DNA of 64,000 bases from Cafeteria roenbergensis (GCA_008330645.1 VLTN01000005.1:434001-498000), one strand, 5' to 3'. Shown: positions 17,042-27,314, counted from the stretch's first letter. Made by a program: numbers and translations. Notes: generated by a model not told the origin, from the sequence alone.

Positions 17042-19110
17042 ATGCCGACGCGAGTGCGGCGCCCCGCCAGGTCACCGCAGTCGCGCTTTGACTGGCTTGC
17101 GCAGTCGCCGGCCGCGGTGGCGGCCATGGCTTGTGCCGGGTGCGCTGCGGTGCTGCTCTTCGTTGCGCTGGCCCAGGCCGCTGGGTGGACGGCCGGGGGC
17201 CCGGCCGGCTCCGAGACGGTGACCATTGACTGGGCTGTGCCTGTGCCCGCCCTGAGCTCCGGGAGGGACTTGCTCAAAACCCCGACTGTGAGGCAAGCAT
17301 CGCCGGAGGGCTGGGCACGCCTGGGGCACGCGGTTGCTTCCGCAGCTTTGCCCGCCGCGCTGCCGGCCGCTTGGGAGGCGGGCACGGCTGGTCGGGGGAA
17401 AGCGGCGCGGGGACGCTGCCCGGGCTTGCCTCGGGCTGTTCCGGGTGCGTCACCCGCCTCGCTGCGGAGCCGGGACGGCACTGGCGGGGCGGGTCGCTGC
17501 TTGCGCGACGCACGCGCTGAAGGCGTGCCCGCGCTTCTCCCCAGCTCCCCACCCCGTCCCCTCTCCGCTCCCCGCAGGGTGTCGACAACCAACCGTTGCG
17601 CGTGCTTGTCGTCGTGGGCACCCGGCCCGAGGCTATCAAGATGGCGCCCCTCGTTTGGGCGCTCAAGACGCAAGGACCCCAGCACGGCATTCAGGCCACC
17701 GTCTTGTCCACAAAGCAGCACAAGGACATGGTTGCCCAGTTCCTCTCCCTTTTTGAGGTCAACATCGACAAGGAGATGGACATTCCCGACTCCAAGTCGC
17801 GCGAGCTGGCGTACCTGACCGCGGACGTGATGAAGCCGGCTCACGAGTTTCTGGCTGACTTCAAGCCCCATGTCGTTCTCGTGCAGGGCGACACCACCTC
17901 TGCTATGGTCCTCGCCATGGCTGCCTTCTACCAGCACATCCCCGTGGGCCATGTGGAGGCCGGCCTTCGCACCTATGACATGGAGCAGCCCTTCCCCGAG
18001 GAGATGAACCGGCAGGTGATCTCTCGGTTCGCCACGCTCCACTTCACGCCGACCAAGCTCAGTGCGTGTGCCCTGCTCGCGGAGGGCATCCCGCCGGAAC
18101 AGGTGGTGCTGACCGGCAACACCGTGATTGACACCTTCAAGTGGACCCTCTCGCGCGTGCTCTCCGGCGCGCAGCCCGAGGCCAAGCCGATGAGTGTCAG
18201 CGACAAGGCTCGCTCTGACGCGTTTGCCAGTGGCGTCCAGGCCCACCTCCGCGATTCCTTTTCGGCATCGAGCACCCTGCTTGAGCTCCTCACCAGCATC
18301 AAGGGCGCCTCCGCCACGGACGTCGACACCGCTATGCCAAACTTCGTGCACGCTGACGGGCGGCGCGTCGTCCTCCTGACCACCCACCGCCGCGAGAATC
18401 ACGGCACGCCTCTCCGCCGCATCTGCGCCGCCGTCATCAAGCTGGCAGCAGCGTTTCCCGACGTCCACTTTGTGTACCCGGTGCACCCCAACCCCAAGGT
18501 GAGCGAGACCGTGACGCCCCTGCTGGGCGACCTCGCCAACGTGCACCTCCTGCCCCCACTGGGGTACGATGCCCTCGTGTTCCTGATGTCCAAGTCGGTG
18601 CTCGTCCTCACCGACTCGGGCGGGCTTCAGGAGGAGGCCACGTTCCTCGCCCGGCCGGTGCTTGTGATGCGCAAGGCGACCGAGCGCCTCGAGGGCGTCA
18701 TCGCTGGGGCCGCCGAGCTCGTCGGCACCCACGAGGCGGACATCATCCGCGAGGTGACCGCGGTGCTCAACGACACAGCGGGCAAGTACCGAAGCATGGC
18801 GCGGCGGTCGCTGCCCTACGGCGACGGCCAGGCCAGCATTCGCACTCTGAGCTCCCTGGCAATGCTCAAGTCGGACATCCTCGACAGGACTCTCCGCGCA
18901 GGCGCCGCAAGCGCGCCGGGGACAGGCAAGCCCGAGGCGGCTGCCAGGCAGATGAACTGCCACGCCGCGCTGGAGCTCACCCTGCAGTACGCAGCTGCCT
19001 CCGAGGCGGCCGAGCACGCCGCCGTTGCCCTCGACACGCCGGAGCCGGGCACGGCTGGTCCCGATCCAGCGGAGATGTCCAGCCCTCGTCTGCGTGCATC
19101 AAACCCGTGA
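17042..19110 (+). CDS. wecB: Non-hydrolysing UDP-GlcNAc 2-epimerase (WecB/MnaA type) with signal anchor, two exons
   Basis: Exon 1 is 17042-17287 (82 codons) and exon 2 is 17578-19110, giving 592 residues. Exon 2 holds a complete bacterial-type fold with the catalytic motifs GTRPEAIKM (Arg98, Lys103), VQGDTTS (Asp187), GHVEAGLRT (Glu209), PFPEEMNRQ (Glu223), THRRENHG and TDSGGLQEEA. The family interconverts UDP-GlcNAc and UDP-ManNAc. No ATG lies between the in-frame TGA at 17518-17520 and GTRPEA, so an upstream exon is required. Exon 1 supplies an Arg-rich N-terminus and a hydrophobic helix (about residues 24-45), a type II signal anchor that would place the enzyme in the secretory lumen. An insertion before THRREN and a C-terminal extension of roughly 100 residues lengthen it beyond bacterial forms. 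Bacterial origin is likely, but the intron shows it is now a host gene. Confidence 0.88.
17288..17577 (+). other. Intron of the epimerase gene (290 bp)
   Basis: Donor GTGAGG, acceptor CCGCAG, phase 0. It joins ...KTPT to GVDNQPLRVLVVVG. The in-frame stop at 17518-17520 lies inside it. Confidence 0.8.
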
Positions 19111-19434
19111 GCGCCCTTGTCCCAGCCCGCACCGTGCACGCAGCCCACGCTCGCGCGGGACTGCAGGCATGCAGCGGCGTGGAAGGGTGTGTTCTTCGTC
19201 TGCTTCGTATGCCTCTTTGGGGCTGCGACACGCTAGCATCTGCTCTTGAGGGGCCCTTTCAGCATATGCCACACGGCCCTTGATGAAGCGGCCAGGATGC
19301 ACGCGGTCAACACAGAGCCACACAGTCACGTTGGGTGCCACGCCGCAATTGCAACCCCTGCCGATGCCACTGAAGGCACGGCAAAGCTGGTTGCAGGAAC
19401 CGGCGCCTTCCGCCACGCCGGCGCGAAGCAAGGC
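19111..19434. other. Convergent intergenic region with CA-rich tract
   Basis: A 324-bp gap between the 3' ends of the epimerase (+) and ABCF (-) genes. It holds a CA-rich stretch at about 19308-19330. No gene was seen. Confidence 0.55.
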
Positions 19435-22050
19435 TCAGCGTTCTGCCGCGCCCAGTGCCTCGATCGACGGCCGAATGGAGTCGAGGAATTCGTCCATGCT
19501 GTCGACGGAGCCGACTTTCCCGTCCTCCACGACCCAGAGCTCCGGGCGGCAGCCAATGTTGTCGAACACAGGCTCCGAGTCCGGCCCGGCGGCGGCAGCT
19601 GCGATGGCCCCGCCGACCGTGGCTGTCGGGGCCGACGCCGCAGCGGCCGCAGCCCCTGCCGGCATGGCTGAGCCGTCCTCCGCCTCCGGGAAGCCACGCT
19701 CGCACACGTCCCGAACCAGGTACTCGTCGTGGCTCACAAGCACCACCGCCCCGTCGAAGCGCCGGAGGGCCTGCCCCAGAGCATCGAGCACTGCCACGTC
19801 GAGGTGGTGACTGCCCTCGTCGACCAGGAAGATATGCGGCTGCTCCCACATGACCGTTGCAAATGCCACGCGGCTGCGCTGCCCCCCGCTGAGGGTGCTC
19901 ATGGGCCGCACTGGCTGGTCGCCAACCACGCCGAACTGCGCCAGGTGCGTGCGAATGTCCAGCTCCGACGGAAGCGTGCCAGCGGGGGTGCGCTTGTTGG
20001 CAAGGAAGAAGTCCAGAGCGGACTGCTCCAGCTCGAGCATGTCCACGTGGTACTGCGCGAAGTGCGCGATGCGCACGCCCGGCCTGGCCACCCTGGTGCC
20101 CTTGAGGGGCGTCAGCTCGCCCTTGAGCAGCTTCAGGAGCGTGGACTTGCCCGCCCCGTTGGAGCCCAGAACAGCGATGCGGGCCCGCGGCTCGATCGTC
20201 ACGGTCACGTCCTCCAGCAAGTACCCGCTGCCCTCCTTCTTGCCGGGGTAGGCGAAGCTCACGCCCTCCAGGCCGAGCAGCGCCCCGCCGCCCCCCGGGG
20301 GCGGAGCGCCGTGGAAGTTCAGCACCACGGGTGCCTCGGGCTTCTCCAGCTTGACCTCGTTGCGCGAGCGCTCGCCGTAGAGGCCGAACTTGAACTTCTT
20401 GCCGTTGTCCAGGCGGTACGCGCCGAGCTTCTTGCCGGCGGCGAGCTTCCTGCTGCGGATCTGGCCGGCGTTCATGCGGTTGTTGCCGGCGCGTGCCACC
20501 TGCGCCTTGATGTTTTCGATGGACTGCAGCATGTGCGAGCGCTTGAGCTCCTGCGACTCGAACATGTGCTCGCGCTTGCGCCTCCACGCGTCGCGGGCCT
20601 CCCGAAAGTTGGTGTAGTTGCCGGGCCAGTACTCCAGGTTCTTGTTGGCGGAGTGGAAGAAGCACACCTCCTGCACCGTGGCGTCCAGGAAGCTCCGGTT
20701 GTGGCTGACGATGACGACGGTCATGTCTTCGATCGTCGCGATGAACTCCTGCAGCCACAGCACCGCGTCCATGGACAGGTGCGTCTCAGGCTCGTCCAGA
20801 AGCAGCAGGTCGGGGCGCAGGAACAGGGCCATTGCCAGCGAGACGCGCATGCGCCAGCCGCCACTCAGCTCCGTCAGGGGTCTCCTCATCTGCGCGTCGC
20901 TGAAGCCCAGGCGCACGAGCACGGCCGCGGCCCTGGCCTCCGCTGCTGAGGCGTCCGTCTGCTCGAGCAGGTCCGACACGTCGCCCAGCTCGGCCGCGAG
21001 GCGCGCCGCCTCGTCGGCGTCCGCCGCGGTGTCGAGGGCTGCCATGATGCGTGCCTCCTCGGCCAGCAGCGCCTCCCGCCGCTTGTCCACGCCCACCACG
21101 GTCTCCAGCGCCGACAGGTCGCTGGCCCGTGCCTCCTGCTGCACAAGCACGGTGGTGAGGTACTTGGGGAAGTAGGGCAGTCTGCGCGCCGCGATGTGCC
21201 GGAGCAGCGTGCTCTTCCCCACCCCGTTGCGGCCGACCAGGCCGTACCTCCGGCCCTCGCGGAAGCGCAGCGTGGCGCCCACGAGCATGTCTTCCTTGTC
21301 GGAGGACATGTTGAGGTTGTGGTAGGTGAGGTCGCGGCGGGCGCCCTCAGGAGCGCGGCCGCGCCACGCCGACCCGGCGGCCGCGAAGATGTGGAGGGGG
21401 TCGATCTCCGCCTCGGTGGGGTCAACGTGCAAGGTCACCTCGCCGTCAACCTCGCCGGTGGAGGCGTTGTAAGCGCCGGCCTCGGCCTCGGCGGCGCCCG
21501 CGCCGGTGAGGGCCACCGCAGCGGCGTCGTCGTCCAGCGACGGAGTCGCCGCGTCGGCACCGCCCTCGTCCCCGCTGCTCCCGCTTCCGCTTCCGCTCTC
21601 AGCAGCGGGGCGCGCCTTGCTGGCCTTTTCCGCCTTGCGGGCCGACTTGCGAGCGGCCTTGCGGCGCGAGCGGCGGCCAGACGCGGCCGACGTGCCCGAC
21701 GCAGTGGCACTGCTGTCTGCCGGCACCTGGCCAACGTCCGAGTTGTCGTCTGCCATGCGGTGCACGCCGTGGTCGCGCATGACCGCCATGGCGGCCTCGT
21801 CGCGGGCGGATTTGGCGCCAGGGTTGACCGCGGCACGCAGCAGCCTGGGCTCGCCAGCGTCCGCGGCACCCGCAGAGAGCGAGGACCCAGAGAGGATGGC
21901 AACTGCCCGCGCGAGGTTCTCGGGCGTGGTGTCGGCAGCGGCGAACTGCTCCACCATGTCTGCAACCTCGTCCGCCGGAACGGTGGACATGACATTTTCC
22001 AGGTACTCCGCAGTGGCTTCATCGCAGCCCAGCAGCGTCGCAACCGCCAT
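19435..22050 (-). CDS. ABCF-family ATPase (ABCF3/GCN20-like), divergent
   Basis: 871 residues with two ABC domains and no membrane segments. Walker A loops are GRNGVGKST (about residue 272) and GSNGAGKST (about 629); signature motifs are LSGGWRMR and LSGGQRSR. The N-terminus (MAVATLLGCDEATAEYLENV) resembles the N-terminal helical domain of ABCF3/GCN20, which in yeast works with GCN1 on ribosomes to activate GCN2, so a cytosolic translation role is likely. The ATG at 22050 begins that domain. The normally invariant DEPTNHLD is altered in both halves: DEPETHLS in the first and DEGSHHLD in the second. The first switch is SHN rather than SHD. The catalytic Glu is kept in both. An acidic and Lys/Arg-rich linker separates the N-terminal domain from the first ABC. 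It could instead be a lineage-specific ABCF paralogue. Confidence 0.8.
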   Translation of the reverse strand: MAVATLLGCDEATAEYLENVMSTVPADEVADMVEQFAAADTTPENLARAVAILSGSSLSAGAADAGEPRLLRAAVNPGAKSARDEAAMAVMRDHGVHRMADDNSDVGQVPADSSATASGTSAASGRRSRRKAARKSARKAEKASKARPAAESGSGSGSSGDEGGADAATPSLDDDAAAVALTGAGAAEAEAGAYNASTGEVDGEVTLHVDPTEAEIDPLHIFAAAGSAWRGRAPEGARRDLTYHNLNMSSDKEDMLVGATLRFREGRRYGLVGRNGVGKSTLLRHIAARRLPYFPKYLTTVLVQQEARASDLSALETVVGVDKRREALLAEEARIMAALDTAADADEAARLAAELGDVSDLLEQTDASAAEARAAAVLVRLGFSDAQMRRPLTELSGGWRMRVSLAMALFLRPDLLLLDEPETHLSMDAVLWLQEFIATIEDMTVVIVSHNRSFLDATVQEVCFFHSANKNLEYWPGNYTNFREARDAWRRKREHMFESQELKRSHMLQSIENIKAQVARAGNNRMNAGQIRSRKLAAGKKLGAYRLDNGKKFKFGLYGERSRNEVKLEKPEAPVVLNFHGAPPPGGGGALLGLEGVSFAYPGKKEGSGYLLEDVTVTIEPRARIAVLGSNGAGKSTLLKLLKGELTPLKGTRVARPGVRIAHFAQYHVDMLELEQSALDFFLANKRTPAGTLPSELDIRTHLAQFGVVGDQPVRPMSTLSGGQRSRVAFATVMWEQPHIFLVDEGSHHLDVAVLDALGQALRRFDGAVVLVSHDEYLVRDVCERGFPEAEDGSAMPAGAAAAAASAPTATVGGAIAAAAAGPDSEPVFDNIGCRPELWVVEDGKVGSVDSMDEFLDSIRPSIEALGAAER

Positions 22051-22447
22051 GCTGCCAGCAGGGGGGGTCGGTTTGAGGCGCCGGGGGGAAGAGCGAAGCG
22101 TCGCAGCGGCCGTCCACGCGGGGTGGAGGGCGTTGGTTCGGAGTGCTGCTGCAACCGGAGCCCGCGAACAGAGTTCCCCCGCAGCTGCGCCGGCTCTGCA
22201 ACTGCTGCGGCTCTGCCGCCACGTCCGCGGGCTTGGCACAGCCCCTGCCGTGGCAGCGCACTCCGGAGCCTGCCGCTGGTGCCGCGCCTCAGCCGCACTG
22301 GCCCGCATTCCAGCGAAACCCACGGCGTCTTCCCACTGCGGAGCTGCCTGACAGCGTCGGGCGCTTCCAGAGGGAGCCGAAAGCTGACCCCTGCATCTGC
22401 GCGACAGCAAATCCGGGAACGTGCAATTGCTCCCTTGGCCAGGAACA
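22051..22447. promoter_or_regulatory. Divergent promoter region, ABCF / B56-kinase
   Basis: A 397-bp gap between two divergent start codons, presumed to carry both promoters. No recognisable motif and no extra gene seen. Confidence 0.45.
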
Positions 22448-25079
22448 ATGGCCCGAGCAGGCGACGACGACGACGCAGCCCTCTCGGCAGAATACGAGAA
22501 GCAGTTTGCCGACGCGCAGATTCCTCACCTGGAGGCGCCCGACGCGCCCGGGCCCGACCCGTATGTGGCCAACGCCGTGGCGGCAACGAAGCTGAACGCA
22601 GCTGCCAGGTCAGGGGAGCTTCGTGACGTGGACTTGTCCGAGACAATGCACGCCGGCCTCTTCGGCGCGCTCTCCCGGGCATGGGAGGCCGTCCCTGTTG
22701 CCAGCGCAGACAGTCTGGCTGACGCGGCGCCGGCTCCCTCTTCCGCACCGCCGAGCGTGGTGGGCGGGGGCGCGGTTCCCGGCGCCGAGGTCCTGACCAC
22801 CGGCCGGCACCCGCGCCTTGCCTTTCTGGACGCCGTCTACGGCCTGTACATTCGCGTCATTGCCTTCGCCGAGTTCGACGCGACCGTCGCTGCGCGAGTG
22901 GCACCGTCGGGCTTTCCCGGGCTGCTTTTGCGCCGGTGCTTGGCCGCGCCCGAGTCAGAGCAGGACAGCCTTCGCCGGGCCGTGCAGGGAACGTACCAGC
23001 ACGTCCCGGCGCTGCGGCCCACGATGCGGCGCGTGCTTGGCGAGGTGCTGCGCGCGTTTGGGGCGCAGCCTGCGGCCCAGCCCGGCGTGACGACGCTGCT
23101 TCGGTTTGCTGGTGCCATCCTGCACGGGATCCAGCCAGCCTCGCCCAGCGCGGGCCCCATCGCGGGGGCTTTCTTGCGAGATTGCCTGATGCCCATTCAC
23201 GGCTGCAATGCGATGCTGAGCGAGGAGCGCTCGCTTCTGGGCATGTTTCACGACCCGCTGGTTTACGCCGTGGAGCAGTCGCTGCGGCTGTGCCCCGACG
23301 CCGCCCTGGACGCCTGGAACATCATCGTGGAGCTTTGGCCTCCCATTTCGGCGGCCAACAGCCCCAAGCGCGTGCTGCTCATGCACGAGCTGGACCGGCT
23401 GCTCAAGCGCGCAGTGCCGGGCTCGGCCATTGCGGCGGCGCTCGAGTCCGCAGCCCCGCTCATGGCAGAGGCTGCCGCGTCGGAGTACTCGCAGCTTGCG
23501 CAGCGCCTCCTTTCGGTGTTTCGGGAGCCGGCATCGCGCAAGCGGCTCGCCCCGTTCGCGGGCCAGCTCAACCGCGCGCTTGTGCCTGCTCTGCTTCGAG
23601 GCGGGTCCCCGCACTGGAACAGCACGGTGAACAAGCAGACGCGCGCTGTGCTTGCGTGGCTGGCAGGCTGCGACCCGGGCGCGTTTGCAGAGGCAGCATC
23701 GGCGACCTTCGGCGGAGCTCGCGCGCTCAAGGCCGCGCCGCCCTCATCATCATCATCCTCCGGCGCCGATGCGGCTGCCGCTGCCGCGGCCCCCGCGGGG
23801 GAGACCGACTCGGCGCCGCGCGGAAGCGTCACGCTGCAGGGTCGCAGCGGTGCAGGGAGGCCAAAGCGCGCCCGGGTGGGGCCTTCTCCGTCCGACACGG
23901 CGCCCAGCGCCGGTGCCATGCCTCCTCCGCCCCAGCGATCCGGGGAAGCCGCCTCCGCCACTGGCTCTGATTCCCTTGCCCGCCGCGCTGCGCTGCGCAC
24001 CCTGGTTCAGGAGCAAGAGCGGCAGGCGATGGCTCGCATGGGCGTGCAGCAGCCCAGCCAGCCGCCCGCCTCATCACTCGCCGTCGCAGCGCCTGCGGCC
24101 GGGTCGGGCGTCAGGCGCGGGGGACCTGTCAAGGCCAGCCATGCAGCCCCAGTGCCAGCGGGCGTCGTGGGCGGCCTGGTGGCGTCGGGAATGGCAACAG
24201 CAGCCCCGTTCGCTGGCCGCGCCAAGCCGTCCAAGGCAGGGGCGGACCCGCCAGTCACCGTCACAGGCGTGGCTCCGTGGTCCATGGCGGGAAAGCGCGT
24301 CCCCGCTGCCGCAGCCGACGCCGCCCGAGCAGCATCCTCTGCCGAGTCGGGCGCTCATTCCAGCGTGGAGGCCGGCGGCAAGCCTGCCCCCTCTCCTAGC
24401 TCTGTGGAGGCCCTGCCTGACTCGGCAACCCCCGCAGCGAGCTCTGGCACAAGCTGTGCCCCCGAGCCAGCCGAGCCTCAGGACGAAGACGACAAGCTGC
24501 TCAGCGCTGGCCTTGCCCTGCTCAGTCACGCGGGAGCGCGAGAGCGGCTCGGCAAGTACCTGGACGCCCTCCGGCCGCCGCCCCTGAGCGCCGAGGCCAA
24601 GGCAGCGGCTGCCGCGGCGGCAGCGCCAGTTGAGGACGCCGAGGGCGGCCTGACGCTCACCCCGACGCTGCTCCCAGGCCTGCGCTTGCAGGACCTGGTG
24701 TTCGGGCAAAAGCTTGGGTCTGGGACGTTCAGCACTGTCAAGTGGTGTAAGCGCATCGTCAAGGGCGCGCCCCAGTCGGAGTGGCCAGAGTTCGCGGCCA
24801 AGATCATCTCCGCTGACACCATTCGCCGGCTCGGCTACGAGCGTAGCATCGAGCGAGAGGTGGCTGTCCTGCGACGCATGGCCCACCCGGGCGTCGCGCG
24901 CCTCGTCGCCTCGTTCCGGTACGGGTCCGGCGCCTACCTTGTGCTCGAGTACGGCTCCCGCGGTGACCTCCACTCCCACATCACGCGCCTCGGGTCGCTC
25001 TCGGAGGAGTCGGCCCGCTTCGCCCTTGGAGAGCTCACTGCGGCGCTCTCGGCCGTCCACCGGGCCGGCTTCGCCTACG

Positions 25080-25110
<31 letters not shown>

Positions 25111-25404
25111 GGGCGGCGGCCACGTGAAGCTGACCGACTTTGGCGGCGCCCGGCCAGTCACACAGGCAGCCGTGGACGCCGTCAAGAGTGAGCGCAACGT
25201 CCTCCGGCGCCTCACTGACGGGTCCTGGCAGGCCGCGCTGGCGGACGCCGCCGCAGCAGCTGGAGGTTCCGAAGCAGCTGCGCCGGCGACTGGTGCCGAA
25301 GCTCCTGCTGCTGCGGCTGTGGAGGCCCCAGCGGCGAGCGGAGCCAGCCCATCGGACGCTCGCAGCGCCGAGGATGCCAAGAAGGGGGGCAAGGCCGGGG
25401 AGAC

Positions 25405-25441
<37 letters not shown>

Positions 25442-26068
25442 GAGGACGATCGCGTGGAGACCACGGCGGTGTACATGGCCCCTGAGCTGGTGCACGGTGG
25501 GCGGCCCTCGGTGGCCACGGACTGCTGGGCGCTCGGCTGCGTACTCTACTTCGCGCTGGCGGGCCGTCCCCCCGTGTGGGCGGAGTCGCACGCGGACATG
25601 ATGCGCTCCATCGTGGAGTTCGACGTCGCCTCTCACTTCCCCGACGACTTCCCCGTCGAGGCGAAGAGCCTCGTCTCGCAGCTGCTCTCCCTCGATCCCG
25701 AGGAGCGCACCAGGGGGGGCACCGCAGACGACCCTCTGGCCGGCATTAAGGCCCACCCGTTCTTCGGGCCGCTTGGGGCGCACCCGGATGCCCTGCACGC
25801 CTTTGCTCCCCCGCCTCTTGCCGGCGGGTCAGTGGCACCCCAGGCCGACGCCACCTGGTCCAAGCGCCAGTTTTCCATGTTCGTGGCGCCCGTGTCGCAA
25901 GTGGGGGACTTTGACCAGCAGGCCTCGGTGCCGTCATCGATCACAGAGTCCGAGGCGGAGATGGGTGCGCCCTTTGTCGTTTCGGCCAGCAGCGTGCTTG
26001 CGAGCCTGCGGGCCATGACTGCCGCCCCCGGCGCGACTGGACCCCTGCGCGAGCTGCCCGCAGACCTG

Positions 26069-26100
<32 letters not shown>

Positions 26101-26173
26101 AGACGGGGATGTGGACGGAGATGCCGCGGGAGATGGCAGTGGCCCCGATGACGAGCGAGACGTGACTGCGTGA
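22448..26173 (+). CDS. Fusion of a PP2A B56-type regulatory subunit and a PDK1-like protein kinase
   Basis: One uninterrupted frame of 1,241 residues. Residues 120-421 follow the PP2A B56 (B') alpha-helical repeat: HPRLAFLDAVYGLYIRV, TYQHVPALRPTMRRVLGEVL, LRDCLMPIHG, SPKRVLLMHELDRLL and HWNSTVNKQTRAVLAWLAG align in order with the human subunit. Residues about 422-740 are a Ser/Ala/Pro-rich linker. Residues 745-1107 are an AGC kinase closest to PDK1: glycine loop GSGTFSTV, Lys785, catalytic loop YGDLKPEN (Asp879), DFG (Asp897), YMAPEL, DCWALGCVLYFALAGRPP and KAHPFFG. Between DFG and the activation threonine lies an insert of about 95 residues that includes eleven Asp. A (Glu-Asp)n tail follows. 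B56 targets PP2A to substrates and PDK1 phosphorylates AGC-kinase activation loops, so the protein could couple opposing activities. The ATG at 22448 is the first in frame. Confidence 0.85.
25406..25438 (+). repeat. (GAC)11 trinucleotide run in the kinase activation segment
   Basis: Eleven consecutive GAC codons encode eleven Asp residues inside the insert between DFG and the activation threonine. A pure run like this is prone to length change between isolates. Confidence 0.9.
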
Positions 26174-26388
26174 GTGCTGCGTGCCTCGGGAAAGAAAGCC
26201 GAGCCCGGCCGAACGCGTTGCGCGCCCGAGCGAAAGTCGCCCGCGGCGACACCCGGCAGACGCCGCACTCACAACCCGTTTTGCGCGCGCTCTGGGCCCA
26301 GCGAGCTGCATGACACGAACAAGGCGGCTTCACAACACTCACACACTCGCAAACGATGGCGCTGTAGCGGCCAGAGCACTCGGGGGCA
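26174..26388. other. Convergent intergenic region with CA-rich tract
   Basis: A 215-bp gap between the B56-kinase (+) and the small MIP-like gene (-). It holds a CA-rich stretch at about 26331-26355. No gene was seen. Confidence 0.55.
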
Positions 26389-27314
26389 TCACCTCCTGAA
26401 TGTTTCGTAAAAGTCCCGTCCGGAGGGCGTGAGCGGCCGCAGCGCAGGCAGCGTCCCCAGCGCGCCGCGGGCAAGCCGGCGGTCCTCCACACGCGACGAG
26501 GGCGCGCGCGCCGGGATGGCCACGCTGACGCCGCGGGATGGGTCGGTCGTACTCCCCACCGTCTGCGTGACGATGGCCACGTCGCCGGAGCGACGCGGGC
26601 CAGCCGGGCGATAGGTCATTGAGGGGTTGGCGGGCAGGCCCGTGACCAGGTCGAACGCCTGCGGCTCGTCGCTTCGGGGCAGCGTGGGGCCCTGCGACCT
26701 GGCGCACGCAGCTCTGCCGCTTCGCATCGTATCGTGCGCGCAGCTCTGCCAGCGGTCGCTCGCCGGGGCCGTGTCCGGGAGCGAAACCACGTAGTTGGTT
26801 CGGTTCGCGGTCATGCGGTCAAAGCCGTCGCCCGGAACCACGCGGCGGTACGCTGAGGCTGCAGCGGACGACTCTGGCACGAACGCGCTGCGGGTTTCGG
26901 TCGCAAACCTCCGCATGGCCTCGCGGCGCGATTCAGGGGGCAGAATCTCGCTGGACTTCGTGTCGCGCCTTCGCGAGCGCACGGGCACGGTTGTGACGCC
27001 TGGCTCGCGGAACGCAGCAGCCTGCGCGCCCCAGGCAGCAGGTCACGGGCAGCGAGCAAGACGGGTCGGCAGGCGCAGCAACGCAAAAGGAGCGTTCCGC
27101 TTGCCACGAGCCGCGATGCTCGCAAGGCAGCGCCCTACGGATGCCTCACGGTTGCGGTCTCGAAGCGCGCTTGGCCGGCGCTGTCGGGGCCGGCAAGCGA
27201 CCAGCTCGCGGAGCGCATGGCCTGGGAGCGCTCGAACGAGGTCATCTCGCGCCCGCCACCCGCCGCAACGGGGGCGCCGTGCCCCACCGGCCGCGGGGTC
27301 TCGCGAAAGGACAT
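26389..27314 (-). CDS. Small basic protein with repeated Phe/Thr motifs, possibly axonemal; two exons
   Basis: Not recognised as a named family. Exon 1 is 27314-27150 (55 codons, ATG MSFRETPRP) and exon 2 is 27021-26389, giving 265 residues. Exon 2 alone lacks a good start: its frame opens with GTG and the first ATG comes 35 codons in. Splicing a phase-0 GTGAG...GCAG intron recovers an ATG and continuous sequence. The protein is basic, lacks membrane segments, and repeats a short pattern: RFETATAAAFREP across the junction and RFATETRSAFVPE soon after. Later come TANRTNYV and SMTYRP. Such short, poorly conserved F/T/Y-P motifs are typical of microtubule inner proteins of flagella, and the gene is head-to-head with a DNAH2 heavy chain. 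The ciliary role is therefore a reasoned guess. The exon structure is more secure than the function. Confidence 0.6.
27022..27149 (-). other. Intron of the small MIP-like gene (128 bp)
   Basis: Donor GTGAGG at 27149, acceptor GCGCAG ending at 27022, phase 0. Both sites match the consensus of the other three introns here. The join links ...FETAT to AAAFREPG. Confidence 0.65.

Noticed and set aside
17024-17818. Separate 264-codon gene overlapping the epimerase start
   Set aside because: Only its first third, with the hydrophobic anchor, looks protein-like. It is better explained as exon 1 plus read-through into the intron and an off-frame epimerase segment.
17578-19110. Epimerase as bacterial contamination or a recent raw insertion
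   Set aside because: It needs a spliceosomal intron with the local consensus to obtain a start codon, its codon use matches the neighbours, and it is flanked by eukaryotic genes.
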